The notes under the pieces are model-generated. The model made no database searches, was not told where the DNA came from, and worked only from the letters and a program-made list of their open reading frames with translations. From the NCBI GenBank assembly GCA_030272155.1, contig CP126199.1, positions 2,108,001 to 2,172,000 on the forward strand: a stretch of DNA of 64,000 nucleotides. The letters run 5' to 3'. This DNA comes from Tetradesmus obliquus. Taxonomy: Eukaryota; Chlorophyta; Chlorophyceae; Sphaeropleales; Scenedesmaceae. The translations under genes were made by a program, and so were the position numbers. This document shows positions 1-10,645 of this stretch, in pieces. Positions within the stretch are counted from its first letter, which is position 1; each line of letters opens with the position of its first letter.

Positions 1-291
1 GGTGGCACACAGGTTTGCAGCTGCTGGTCAAGAAGCATGTATGCCTTCTCAAAGGTGGCCACGTTCACGCCTGCTGCCTGATCGCACCCAGCCCACCTGT
101 CTGCTGCGTGATCGGCCCGCCGGCGTGCTGGCCGTGGCACTGCAGCACCTCCCTGCCCAGTGGGGCCAGCAGCCGCCGCAGATGCGATGCCTTGTGGCTG
201 CACAGCGCGTTGAAGGGCGTCACCTGCAGCAGCGGCGGCAAAATGCACACGTGACTGTGTGTGGCTGCACAGCGCGTTGAAGGGCGTCACT

Positions 292-330
<39 letters not shown>

Positions 331-3162
331 CAGTGCAGCCACATAAGCAGCAACGACAGAATGCACACCGGGTGCATCTTTGCAGGGCACCAGGGTGCAT
401 AACATACGGCATGCACACCAGCAAACTACACATGCTGCTAGACTGCCTGCAAGCGGCCGGACCAGCTGAGCAGGCCTCACCCTGGGACAAGCAAGGAACC
501 CATCCAGCCCACACAGCATACAGCACAGCGCCGCCGCCTCACCAACAGCGCAGGCCTGCCTGTCTCGCACAGCCGCCGCATCAGCAGCACCTCAGCCACC
601 AGGCTCTTGCCGCCACTGGTGGGAGCAAAGCACATCCACACAGCCACCAAACACACGGCCATCGACAATGCTGGGATGCACATTGGGTGTTTTGTAGCGC
701 AGCTAAGTTCACCACATTCTGCACGAACGGCAGCACCAGCCACTCGCTGTCACGCGCAGCACATCCAGTGGGGCTATCTCACCAGCAGCGCAGGCCGGCC
801 TGTCTCGCACAGCCGCCGCAGCAGCAGCACCTCCGCCACCAAACTCTTGCCGCCACTGGTGGGCGCGCAGTACACCAGGCTGGCCCCATCCAGCACGCTT
901 GGCGAATCTGGAGATGGCCCCGGCAGGTTCAGCACTTCTGCCTGCAGTTGAACGACATGACACTCAGCACAGCATGCAGCCGATCAGCGCCAGGTTGGCA
1001 CCATCAAGCACGCTTGGCGAATCGGGAGATGGCCCTGGCGGATTCGGCACCTCTGCCTGCAAGCGCTCACAGCAATCAGCATGCAACAGTGCGACAAAGC
1101 AGCACCACATCATCAAGGTTTTGCATGCAGTACTCCAGGCTGGCCCCATCCAGCACACTCAGCGAGTCAGGAGATGGTCCCGGCAGGTTGAGCACCTCAG
1201 CCTGCAGTTGAACGACATGACACTCAGCACAGCATGCAGCCGATCAGCGCCAGGCTGGACCCATCCAGCACACTCGGCGAGTCAGGAGATGGCCCTGGCA
1301 GGTTGAGCACCTCCGCCTGCAAGCGCACACAGCAAACAGCATGCAACAGTGCGGCAAAGCAGCACCACGTCATCAAGGTTTTGTATGCAGTACACCAGGA
1401 TGGCCCCGTCGAGCACGCTGGGGCCGTCAGGAGATGGCCCCGGCAGGTTCAGCACCTCCGCCTGCGGGTGCACACAGCACACAGCATGCAGCAGGTGACC
1501 AAGGTATTGTATGCAGTACACCAGGCTGGACCCATCCAGCACGCTCGGCGAGTCTGGAGATGGCCCAGGCAGGTTCAGCACCTCTGCCTGCAGTTGAACG
1601 ACATGACACATAGCACAGCATGCAGCCGATCGACACCAGGCTGGCCCCATCCAGGACGCTGGGGGCATCAGAAGATGGCCCTGGCAGATTCAGCACCTCT
1701 GCCTGCAAGCGCACACAGCAATCAGCATGCAACAGTGTGACAAAGCAGCACCACGTGATCAGGATGTGTGTGCAGTACACCAGGCTGGCCCCATCCAGCA
1801 CGCTGGGGCCGTCAGGAGATGGCCCGGGCAGGTTGAGCTCCTCTGCCTGCAGTTAACGACATGACACGCAGCACAGCATGCAGTCGATCAATGGTAGGCT
1901 GGCGCCATCCAGCACGCTTGGCAGTCCGCACATGGTCCAGGAACTTGAGCACCTCTACCTGCAGCTGCAGCACGCAGCAGTGCAGCCATGCAGCAACAGG
2001 CGATTACAGCTGTGCTGCAAGGCACACCCCATGAAAGCACTCCTGCACTGTTACACTCACTACACATGACATGCCAACACTGTGCTGCTGCCTAAATGGT
2101 GCCCAGAACCGCCTAGCCCACGCACCTGCCAATCATACAGCACTGCGCTGCCGCCCATGCTGCTGCTGTAAGCCTCCACCAGGTGCTGCGGCAGGTATGA
2201 CTCCAGCCGCCGGTGCACATCAGCCAGGGCAGGCAGCTGCGCCCGCACCGCCTGCAGCTGCTGCTGCTGCTCCTGCGCCCGCTGCTGCTGGCGCTCCTTG
2301 CGGCGCAGCTGCTCTAGCTTAATCTGCTGCTGCCGCTCTAGCTTCAACTGTTGCTGCTGCTCTTGCTGTTGCTGCTGCTCAAGCTTCAGCTGCTGCTGCT
2401 GTTGCTGCTGCTCAAGCTTCAACTTCTGCTGTTGGTGTTGCTGCTGCTCAAGCTTCAGCTTCTTTTGTTGCTGTTGCTGCTGCTCAAGCTTCAGCTGCTC
2501 CTGTTGCCGCTGTTGTTGTTGTTGCTGTTGCTGCTGTTGCTGCTGAAGCTTCTGCTGCTGCTGAAGGTTCTGCTGCTGCTCGAGCTTAAGCTGTTGCTGC
2601 AGCTGCTGCTGTAGGGGTTGCTGTACCTGCGCAAGCACAGCAATACGCTGTTCACTTTCACACAACAACAAAGGATGCACACAATGTGTGCAAGCTGCAG
2701 CATGCAACTGCGCGCGTACGCACCCTGCTGTGCTGTGCTTCAACACCAAGCAATGTGGTAACCAGCGGCACACACACCGCAGCACAGGACAACACAACGC
2801 AGACCACAGCTGGCCATGCATTGCAGTATACCGTATGCCTGTGCCTGCAATACTGCGCCTCCGGAGCCACTCACCGCAGCAGGGCCACGCAGCACAGCCT
2901 GTCCTTGCAAGGCAGCACCTGCTGCAGTGCTGGCACCAGCTGCTGCTGCTGCTACTGCTGCTGCTACTGCAGGTCTTGCCAACACAGCTTCAGTAGCAGC
3001 AGCAGCAGCAGCTTGATCAGCACCCCTTACAGGGCTGCCACTGCAGGGCCGCGCAAGAGGCTGCCACTGCTGCTCCTGGCGCAGCAGCGGTGGCTGCAGC
3101 ATCCGTGCTGGTGGCGCGTGCAACTGGTTTGGCCCTGAGGCATGTACAGTGGGGGCCAGGCC

Positions 3163-3217
<55 letters not shown>

Positions 3218-3730
3218 CAAGACTGGTGCCGTTGCCAGCCCACTGCCACTTGCTGCTGTTGTTGCCAACCTTCGAACTGCTTGTGCTGAAGTATCTGCTG
3301 CTGCTGTCCTGCAGCCTGCAGCTGCTGCTGCTGCTGCAATGTGCAGCCACCCTGCGGAATGCCATGCGTCCGACCCGGCCAGACAGTTATGTGCCGCTGC
3401 TGATCCTGCAGCAGCAGCTGCTGCTGCTGCTGCACCTGCTGCTGCTGCTGGCAACCATGCTCTGCCTGCTGCTTTTGCTGCTTCAACTCCAGCTGCTGCT
3501 GCAGCAGCGCTGCAAGTGCTGACACTGGTGTGCCAGGTGCTTTCTTAGGCGCTGCAGCACCTGCCACCGCCGCTGCTGCTGCTGGTAAAGTGGTGCTGAC
3601 AGCAGCACCACCACGGCCAGATGCAGGAGCACTGACCCCATCTGCAGCACTCGCACAAGCAGTGGTGCGTAACACATCTGCTGACGCTACTGCTGCTTCC
3701 TTGGATGTGTGCTGCCGCCGCCGCTGCTGC

Positions 3731-3765
<35 letters not shown>

Positions 3766-4315
3766 TGTTGCAGATACACTGCCTGCAACAGCTGCATGGT
3801 TGATCCTGCCAGCCATCCAACCAGCACTGCCCGCATTGCTGCCAGCATCAGCATCTGTTGCAAATCCCACTGGCTGAATGACAGGATAACCCTGCTGCTG
3901 CTGCTGCTGCTGTGCTTTATGCGGCCCTCCCTCAGCAGACAGCATCTGCCAAGCATTTGTGACCGACAGGTCCCTGCTGCTGCTGACTTTTGCTGCAGCA
4001 GCTGCTGCAGCTGCTGCAGCGGCAGCCTTGGCGGCTGCAGCAGCACGGCCGCGTGCAGTCTCCCTAGCCACTTCTTCTAAGGTGGAGCCAAGCGCCATGG
4101 CACAGAGGCTGCGCGGCTTGAGCCCATGCTGCTGCCGCTGCCGCTGCTGCTGCTGCTGGTCAGGTGCTGCTGCTGCCCCTGCTGCATGCAGGTGCTGTGC
4201 AGCAGCCACAGGGCTGGTTGTCACAGCTGCTGTCATCGCTGCAGCCTCTGCACTACCACCGGCAGCAGCACGCACAACCAGGCCCCCAATTCGATTTTGC
4301 TGGTGCTGGTGCTGG

Positions 4316-4355
<40 letters not shown>

Positions 4356-4651
4356 GCTGCTGCTTGAGGGCCTCTGGCGTCACGGCCTGCAGCTGCAGCG
4401 GCTGCAGCCTGCTGCTGCCTGTACTCTTTCTGCTGCGCTGCTGCATGTCGAGCTTGCGCTTGACACCTTTGCTGGTGCTTCCTGCTTCAGGGCCCTGTGC
4501 CTGCTGCTGCTGCTGCTGCTGCCGTGGGGGTGTTCTATAGCATGCCAGCCCCTCTGCTTTTGCAGCATTGCCTGTGTGTGCTGCTGCAGTGAGCGCTGCA
4601 GCAAGGTGCATGAAGGGAACAGCAGTCGCGTCCCCATGGTCAGTGTTTGGC

Positions 4652-4693
<42 letters not shown>

Positions 4694-4776
4694 TTGTCCC
4701 ATGCAGAAGCTGTGCATCCCTTGCTGCTCCTGCGCTGAGGTGGATCACTGCTGCCAGCCAGTGCGCCAGGGCTGAG

Positions 4777-4814
<38 letters not shown>

Positions 4815-5718
4815 GCGGGCTTCGCTCGTCCTGCAGGGTTAGTCTGCTGCCTGTTGAGGTTGGCGTCCTTGCTGCTGCTGCTGCTGCTGCTGCTCCAAGG
4901 TGCATGGCGACATCTATATCAGCGGGTTGTGCATCACCCAGCAGCATCTGCCGCAGCAGGTTGCTGCGTGGAGGCTGCTGCTTTGCCTGCTGCTGCTCCT
5001 GCTGCTGCTGCTGCTGCTGCTGCCAAGCTGGCGTTTGCTGGTCCTGCAGCTGCACCTGTTGCTGCTCTGCTGCCGACAGGCCACCTTCTCCTGCTGCTGT
5101 GCTGTCTTGTGCCACCTGCCCCAATGACCATGGCACCACTTCACGAGCACTGCCAGGACCTGGCCCAGCAGCAGCACCACCACCACCACCAGCTGGAACA
5201 CAGGCTCCAGCAGCAGCAGCAGCAACAGCAGCTGCTGCTTGCAGGAACAGCTCCGTGCTGTCCCCTACCTTGCCATCATCAGGCAGTGAGGCAGGCACCA
5301 TGGCAACTGAAACATCACCAGCTTGGCTGGCCTGCAGCTGCTGCGACCTTGCAGGCAGGCCAAGCTGTCGCTGCTGTATGCCCTCAGTCTGGTGCTGGTG
5401 CTCCTGCAAGATGCAAGGTTGCTGTTGCTGCTGCTCAGGCTGTTGCTGCCGTTGCTGCTGCACTGTTTGTGCCAGCTGCTGCTGTGCATCCATAGTGGTG
5501 TCATCCTCATCATCGTCATCGTCACCTTGGCTCAGGAGGTACAGCCGCAAATCAAGGTGTGGGCTGGGCTCATGCAGCACAGCACTGCCATGCTTGCTGC
5601 GCTTGCTGCTTCTGCTCCTGCAGCTCTGCTTGTGCTTGCGCCTGTCCCTCCTCTGCCTGGCGTCACCCTTGGGCAGCGCCTCCATGAATATACTGAGGCT
5701 ATTGCTCAAGTTGGTCAA
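1..5718 (-). CDS. POLQ: DNA polymerase theta-type helicase (POLQ/TEBICHI family), 5' part, truncated by window edge
   Basis: Superfamily 2 helicase region of DNA polymerase theta, the enzyme of microhomology-mediated (alternative) end joining in the nucleus. Proposed exons, all phase 0: 5718-2875, 2626-2126, 941-783, 223 to beyond base 1. Exon 1 encodes about 948 residues of poly-Q, poly-A and acidic low complexity. Exon 2 is a Q/K/L-rich coiled coil ending in [11 protein letters not shown] and LYDWQ, matching the Q-motif-like entry of the POLQ helicase. Exon 3 carries the Walker A motif APTSGGKS followed by [20 protein letters not shown]. Exon 4 gives [31 protein letters not shown] and [11 protein letters not shown], which match POLQ motifs Ia/Ib. 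The polymerase domain is not in the window, so HELQ is the alternative, though the FEKA and ETGRPALL context fits POLQ. The ATG at 5718 is the first in frame. Intron 2 holds a nine-copy array of the exon 3 edge. Confidence 0.87.
261..640 (-). repeat. Extra partial copies of POLQ exons 3 and 4
   Basis: Bases about 540-632 hold a second copy of the Walker A coding stretch ([24 protein letters not shown]) followed by a GTGAGG donor, but it lacks the preceding acceptor and the VLDGASLV part. Bases about 261-295 repeat the acceptor and the first ~30 bases of exon 4 ([10 protein letters not shown]). Between them at 294-330 is a CAG run. Both copies lie in the proposed intron between exon 3 (783) and exon 4 (223). 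Confidence 0.85.
875..1980 (-). repeat. Nine-copy tandem array of the POLQ exon 3 edge (acceptor plus Walker A-proximal coding)
   Basis: Nine copies of a roughly 75-base segment (minus strand: acceptor ctgcag, then codons for [20 protein letters not shown]) start near 875, 990, 1136, 1250, 1396, 1519, 1636, 1779 and 1904. Spacing is about 115, 146, 114, 146, 123, 117, 143 and 125, so two unit lengths partly alternate. That suggests a dimeric higher-order unit of about 260 bases. Only the copy at 875-941 continues directly into the codons for the Walker A motif. The copy at 1904 has a shifted frame. The others break off into ATACAATAC-type intron sequence after the codons for LVYC. Confidence 0.93.
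2340..5470 (-). repeat. Long CAG/CTG-rich coding low-complexity region in the POLQ N-terminus
   Basis: Dense (CTG)n on the plus strand, read as poly-Q (CAG, CAA) or, in the GCA/GCT phase, poly-A in the minus-strand protein. Long uninterrupted runs lie near 3168-3215, 4320-4355, 4654-4692 and 4780-4812. The frame stays open for 948 codons, so the repeats are in-frame coding rather than intronic. Several long opposite-strand open frames here (poly-L, poly-A) are repeat shadows. Confidence 0.85.
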
Positions 5719-6259
5719 GTACTACATCAATATTGAAAGCATGCTGCAGGAAGCTCGACAGCTGGTTTGAGCTGCAGGTGAACGTTGGCCTGCCCTGCTG
5801 CACCGACCTTTCACAGGAAGCCATTCAGCGACACGTTCAAAAGTTGATGATCATCTGAAAGTGATCACTGGGTGCATGAACAAAGCACAAGAACCGAGTC
5901 TGATGCCTGCAACCAGGCCTGAAAGCACCCATGACGCCCTGAAACTTCAGATAGAAACGTCACCTGCATGATGTTTGAAACCGAAAATCCATTGTGCTTG
6001 CTGTGCCATGCCATGCATGAAGTAGCACACACGGGGTGCATGTGGCGTGCTCTGTGCTGTGCTGGGACCATCGATGTCACTTACATTGTGCCCTAGTAGT
6101 AGAGGCCCCATGGCTACCAAGCTCTTTCAAGAGGGCACCATGCTAAATCAAAAGCCACACACGTGGTGATACAAACAGGTCCGTTGCAGCGAACCAGCTC
6201 GCCCCTTTTGGCCTGCACGGCACTGGCCCTGCCTGCAGCATGTGTTGCAGCAGGCGGTC
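5719..6259. promoter_or_regulatory. Intergenic region between divergent genes, likely shared promoter
   Basis: 541 bases between the start of the POLQ-type gene (minus) and the proposed start of the coiled-coil gene (plus). No coding signal; base composition is less CAG-rich than the flanks. No TATA box or named element is recognisable. Promoter function is inferred only from the head-to-head layout. Confidence 0.45.
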
Positions 6260-6806
6260 ATGTACAAAGCAACTATAGCACGGCTGCAAAAGACCTTGAG
6301 TTATAAAAAATCGGATGCAAGAAAGTTGGAGGAGGAAAACAGGCAGCTGCTTGCAAGGTGAGCAAGGCGAGCACTATGGTGTTACAGCATGCTTCTTTGG
6401 CAAGGCAGTTGCCAGCAGGAGCTCCCGTAGCTCACCACCAGCACCACGATTCAGCTTCGCCACACGTTAGCCAAAGCTTCTGTGTCACGGTTGGCAGCTG
6501 CACACTTCCCCTCTCAAACCGGCTGCCCGGACCTGCTACTGCTGCTGCTGCTGCTGCTTGCCGCATCAGGGAACCCATACTGCTGGCGTACTGCCAGACA
6601 CTATCGTGGCTGCAGCAACAAAAGTGCAACGAGCTGGTAGACTTGAATATGCCAGACGTGGAGCACCAGCAGTGGAAGGGACTGTTGTTGGCGTCAGACA
6701 TATATCAGTTTTCTGAGGAGGAGCTTCTGCTGCTGCAACAGCTGCAAAGGCGACTCACAGAGTGCTCTGACGGCAATAACGACCCTGTGCTGGCCCAGAC
6801 GCCGTT

Positions 6807-6839
<33 letters not shown>

Positions 6840-9334
6840 GCAAGCACCTGGGCAACAGCTGCTGTGTGCAGAGCCGCAGTGCGGGCAGCAGGAGTCGCAG
6901 CTGCCTTCTGTTGCAGCAGCTGGCGCTGCAGCTGCTGCTTGCAAGGGCCCTTCATCTGCTGCTGCTGCTTCTGCTGCTGTTGCTGCTGCTGACGTTGGAT
7001 CTGAGGCACAGCAGGAGCCAACCGCAGCACCAGATGACGACCTGCTGTACTTGTTCAGGCGCACCTTCTCTATGCCACCCTATCCAGGTGAGCAGCGCAG
7101 GGCATCTTTATGCCATGGTACCCTGCTCTGCTGTGCGCGACATGCAAGCGTCTGCAGCTGCTTCCATTGAGTTACACTTTGCAGACAGCCACAGCTAGTG
7201 GGCGCATGTGCTGGTGCTGCTGCCGCTCACGCAGCAGCTCATTAGCAACAAGACAAGCTTGCAGTTAGCAGGTGGCACAGCATCAGCAGACGCACAGCCA
7301 CACTGCACAAAATCACAGTTTTAGGCATGGTAAATGCACAACTGCGCACCTGCAAGCAATGCTGGACCAGAAGCCCCCCTGTGCTGACAGGGTGGCCGCA
7401 TTCAATGCATGCATGCAGGCTCGCAGCAAATCCTGAAGTAGCTACTGTCTGTGCCAATGCACGCATGCGTCTCCCCATGCTGCGTACACTTGCAGGGGCT
7501 GCAGGCATGACAATGCAGGAGGTGTCTCAGGTGTACAATGTGTGTGTTGCGGAGCTGTCAGTCAACTTGCCGCTGCACGAGGCAGCACTGCAGCAGGCGG
7601 CAGCAGCAGGCGGGGCGGCAGCCTGGCCACAGGCTGACCTTGAGCCTTGGCGGAACATACGTGCTGCGTTTGACAGGTGAGCCAAGGGTGAGCGGCAGAG
7701 TTTGACTGGACTGGCAGCAGCTCCAGATGGGCGGGCCTCTTGTGTGGCTGACGCCTATGATGGTTTGCTGGTCGAGGTGTGTGAAGTTGTGTGCAACGAG
7801 GCTGTGCTTGAGCTGTCAGTCGACATGCCGCTGCACGAGGCAGCACTGCAGCAGGCAGCAGCTGCAGGCGGGGCAGCAGCCTGGCCACCGGCTGACCTTG
7901 AGCCTTGGCAGAACATACGTGCTGCGTTTGACAGGTGAGGGGGCAGGGTAAAAGGGTTACAACGTGCAAGCACGTCATACATTACAAGCACATGCATCAT
8001 GCAACATAAGGCAGGGCAGGCTCAGGCGGAGCCGCAGCCTGGCCACCGGTTGACTTCACGCCTTGGGAAATTGACCAGGGATCAAGTGCCAGCGACAGCA
8101 AAACCTTTGTGGGCCGCTGGTCCAAGCTATGCTTGGGTTGCTTGATTACTATCAGACATGCGCGCTGCATATGACAGGTGATGGCAGAACAAATGTATCA
8201 GCAGCATGCAGACAGGGTGGCGGCGAGGCTTACGCCAGCATGATGCAGTGTGTGTGTTATGGTGTGTGGAGGGTGCAGGCAGGCAGGTGTGGGTCTGGGC
8301 GGCTGTGATGCTGGAACTGTGTGTGTGGGCGTTCTTGCTGAATCGTCGTGCTGGTGTCTTATTGCATCCATGTATGTACCAGTGACTACGTTGGTTGCTG
8401 GAATGCAGTAATGTGCAATACGGGCTACTAGAGGGAGGCGGCAGCAGTTGAGCTGGAATGCTTGTGTTGGCTGCATGAAGCTACACGCCACGTACGACAG
8501 ATGCAAGGGCAGTGCAATGCGACCGAACTGAGACAAAGCTGCACGCTTGTACCGCCATACGTGTATGCCTGCAGCTCAGACACTGCCTGCCTGTTTGTGC
8601 GCCTGCCTGCGGTCCTGGTTGCCCACACAACACCAGATCTGCAACAAGCTGATTGTGGACATTGGCTTGTACAACAATACCCATATAGACGCAGCTTTGA
8701 CACTGCCTGCCTGCTTGCGCACTTGCTTGTGGTCCTGCTTGCCCTACACAGGATCTGCAACAAGCTGGTGTCGCTGTGCCAGGCGCAGCGCGGCAGCATC
8801 CTCATGCTGAACACCCTGGTCAACCATGCTCACTTGAGCCAGCCACTGCTGCCGGTGAGCTCATCAATTATTTTTGCTTACTACTATGATTATTCCTATT
8901 ACTGTTACTATATTTTTCATCATTACTTGTCATTACTATCATTATCGTCATTGTTATGATAGTTATCATTGTTAGTCCTACTATCACTGTTGTTGTCGAT
9001 GATTCAATGCTGCACACACCTTGCACAGGCTGTTGATGTAGCTGTTAATGTTGTTGCATTCAGCTAATGCTGCCGGTGAATGCAACAACAGCTGTGCATC
9101 ACAGCAGCAGTATAAGATTAGCACAAGCAAATTAGGTTGCTGGTTGCTGTTTATGTGGGGCATTCTTGATCTTTGGCGCTTCTTGCGTTGCATCCCCTCT
9201 CTGTGTAATCATCTTGTGCCACTCTGTACTTCCTCTTTTGTGCTTGGATCAGACAGCACCGGGTGAGGAACTGACGCAACGTCTAGTGAGGCACTTGCTA
9301 ACATATCAACGGCAGCTGCATCTGAAGTTCATAG

Positions 9335-9367
<33 letters not shown>

Positions 9368-10645
9368 AGGAGCTCAACCTTGAGGACCACATCCGCTGTG
9401 TGAGGCAGATGGGGCTCAGCACCAAGCAGAAGCAGCAAATCGCTGACGGCTACGCAGTGTTCAGCCAGCTGCTGCAGCCGGTGCTGCTGGGCATGCGGCA
9501 GCTGCAGCTGCAGCAGCCGGGAGACAGTGTGGAACGCAGCGACAGCACACACCAGAGCAGCAATGCTGCGGCGGCATTTGGTGCTAATTGCAGCAGCGCG
9601 CACAGCATGGCGGCAGCAGTAGCAGCATGCAGCAGCTCCTTTGCGCTTCTGTCCACAGAAGGCTACAAGATGCACAGGTGCAGACTTGCAGCTGCATCAG
9701 TATGGGTTGCACAACCAGGCCTGTTGCAGGCCACTGCAGAAGCTCAGATGGTGGCGCAAGTTGCGTGTCGGTTGCTGGACCATCAGCACTGCAAGCGCTG
9801 TGCAATTTGCGCTTCTGCATGTCATTCATCTGCACTGCTGATTGCTGTGGGATTGGCCGGCGTTCAGCTGACCTTCAGCTGCTTCCCGCTGCCTGTCCTG
9901 CTGCTCCTGCTGCAGGGAGGCGCTGCACCAGCAGGAGCAGCGCGCAGCGCAACTAAAGCAGCTCATGCAGAAAGATGTACTTATAAAGCTGGCATTTGTT
10001 GCACACATGATGGGCCGCTGCACATACACACAGGTGAGCCACTCACAGACAACTGCTGGCCATTTTGAACGCAAAAGTTGCTTTGCACAAGCATTGTGTG
10101 TTATGACCAGCTGTTCTGTGTGTGTTGCTCCCTAACGGGCAGCTGCTGCCACACCATCTGCACTGAGTGCAACACATGACAGAGGCACTTTGCAAATGCC
10201 TTTGCTTTACATTTTGCAACACATTTCATGTAACAAGCATTCTTATGCTTACACCATTGACAGGGTGTACACTTGCAGGCATGTTGCATCGTGTGGTTAA
10301 GCGGTAACGGTGTGAGTAATTGCAGTGATGGCCTCCAAGCAGACGCTTGCTGCCCCAGGACAGCATTGTGCTTGCTGCTTGCTGCTATAGCACGCTCAGG
10401 TCATCACCATGTGGGTTTACACACTGTGAGGCTTTCCGAGCGCATCATATATGCTCGAAGTGAACCATATGCTGTTGCAACCTTTGTCATCATGTTATGT
10501 CACCCTTCTCCTGCTGCAGTTGGCCAGGCTGTACGTGCTGATGTACCCCCGGCAGCCCGCCATCGCTGCAGTTGGCCGCGCAGTCAAGGCGATCCTGAAA
10601 GAAGATGGGGCACAGCTGGCGGGCAGGCCAGGGGCGGGGCAGTAA
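6260..10645 (+). CDS. Coiled-coil protein of unknown function (paralogue A of an inverted gene pair)
   Basis: I do not recognise the family. Proposed exons: 6260-6357, 6570-7087, 7496-7676, 8752-8854, 9370-9677, 9916-10033, 10520-10645, with further exons possible. Exon 1 encodes a leucine-zipper-like coiled coil (IARLQKTLSY, then KLEEENRQLLAR). No basic region precedes it, so a bZIP factor is only one possibility. Exon 2 has an acidic/leucine stretch (FSEEELLLLQQLQRRL), poly-Q and poly-A, and ends in DDDLLYLFRRTFSMPPYPG. Later exons carry MTMQEVSQVYNVCVAELS, LNTLVNHAHLSQPLL, LNLEDHIRCVRQMGLS with QQIADGYAVFSQLLQPVLL, a basic helix LHQQEQRAAQLKQLMQKDVL, and LARLYVLMYPRQP near the stop at 10643-10645. 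Conservation with the copy at 19390-22786, including exon lengths of 181, 103 and 126 bases, shows that the exons are real. Confidence 0.75.
7496..8180 (+). repeat. Tandem copies of the 181-base exon in paralogue A
   Basis: The exon at 7496-7676 (ending WRNIRAAFDR plus donor GTGAGC) is followed by a second copy around 7745-7934 (SVDMPLHEAALQQ, then WQNIRAAFDR, donor GTGAGG). A third decayed remnant lies at about 8010-8180 (GGAAAWPPVD with the same GACAG/GTGATG end). The second copy has lost the start of the exon. All three keep the donor site. Confidence 0.88.
8577..8854 (+). repeat. Duplicated acceptor edge of the 103-base exon in paralogue A
   Basis: Bases about 8577-8660 and 8697-8780 repeat each other: both contain CACTGCCTGCCTG, then a TGGTCCTG block, then an exon start coding ICNKL. 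Only the second continues into VSLCQAQRGSILMLNTLVNH and the donor at 8855. The first diverges after about ten codons. Confidence 0.85.
8868..9000. repeat. AT-rich degenerate triplet tract inside an intron of paralogue A
   Basis: A stretch dominated by ATT, ACT, TAT and CAT triplets (for example ATTACTATCATTATCG), unlike the surrounding CTG-rich DNA. It sits within the intron after the exon ending at 8854. No coding or structural role is visible. Confidence 0.6.

Noticed and set aside
261..1740. Plus-strand open frames of 316 and 168 residues across the POLQ exon array
   Set aside because: Antisense to conserved helicase exons; repeated motifs in them merely mirror the tandem array.
875..1980. 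Set of mutually exclusive alternative exons in POLQ
   Set aside because: Only the copy joined to Walker A has both a full coding segment and a donor; the rest lack donors and some are frameshifted.
2298..5736. Long plus-strand poly-Leu, poly-Cys and poly-Ala frames opposite POLQ
   Set aside because: Shadows of in-frame CAG repeats on the minus strand; no domain and no splice support.
6260..6357. Calling paralogue A a bZIP transcription factor
   Set aside because: A leucine-zipper-like helix is visible but no basic DNA-binding region precedes it, and the other paralogue lacks the zipper exon.
8868..9000. AT-rich tract as a possible organelle insertion
   Set aside because: It is a degenerate triplet repeat with no organelle gene similarity that I can see; more likely local repeat decay in an intron.
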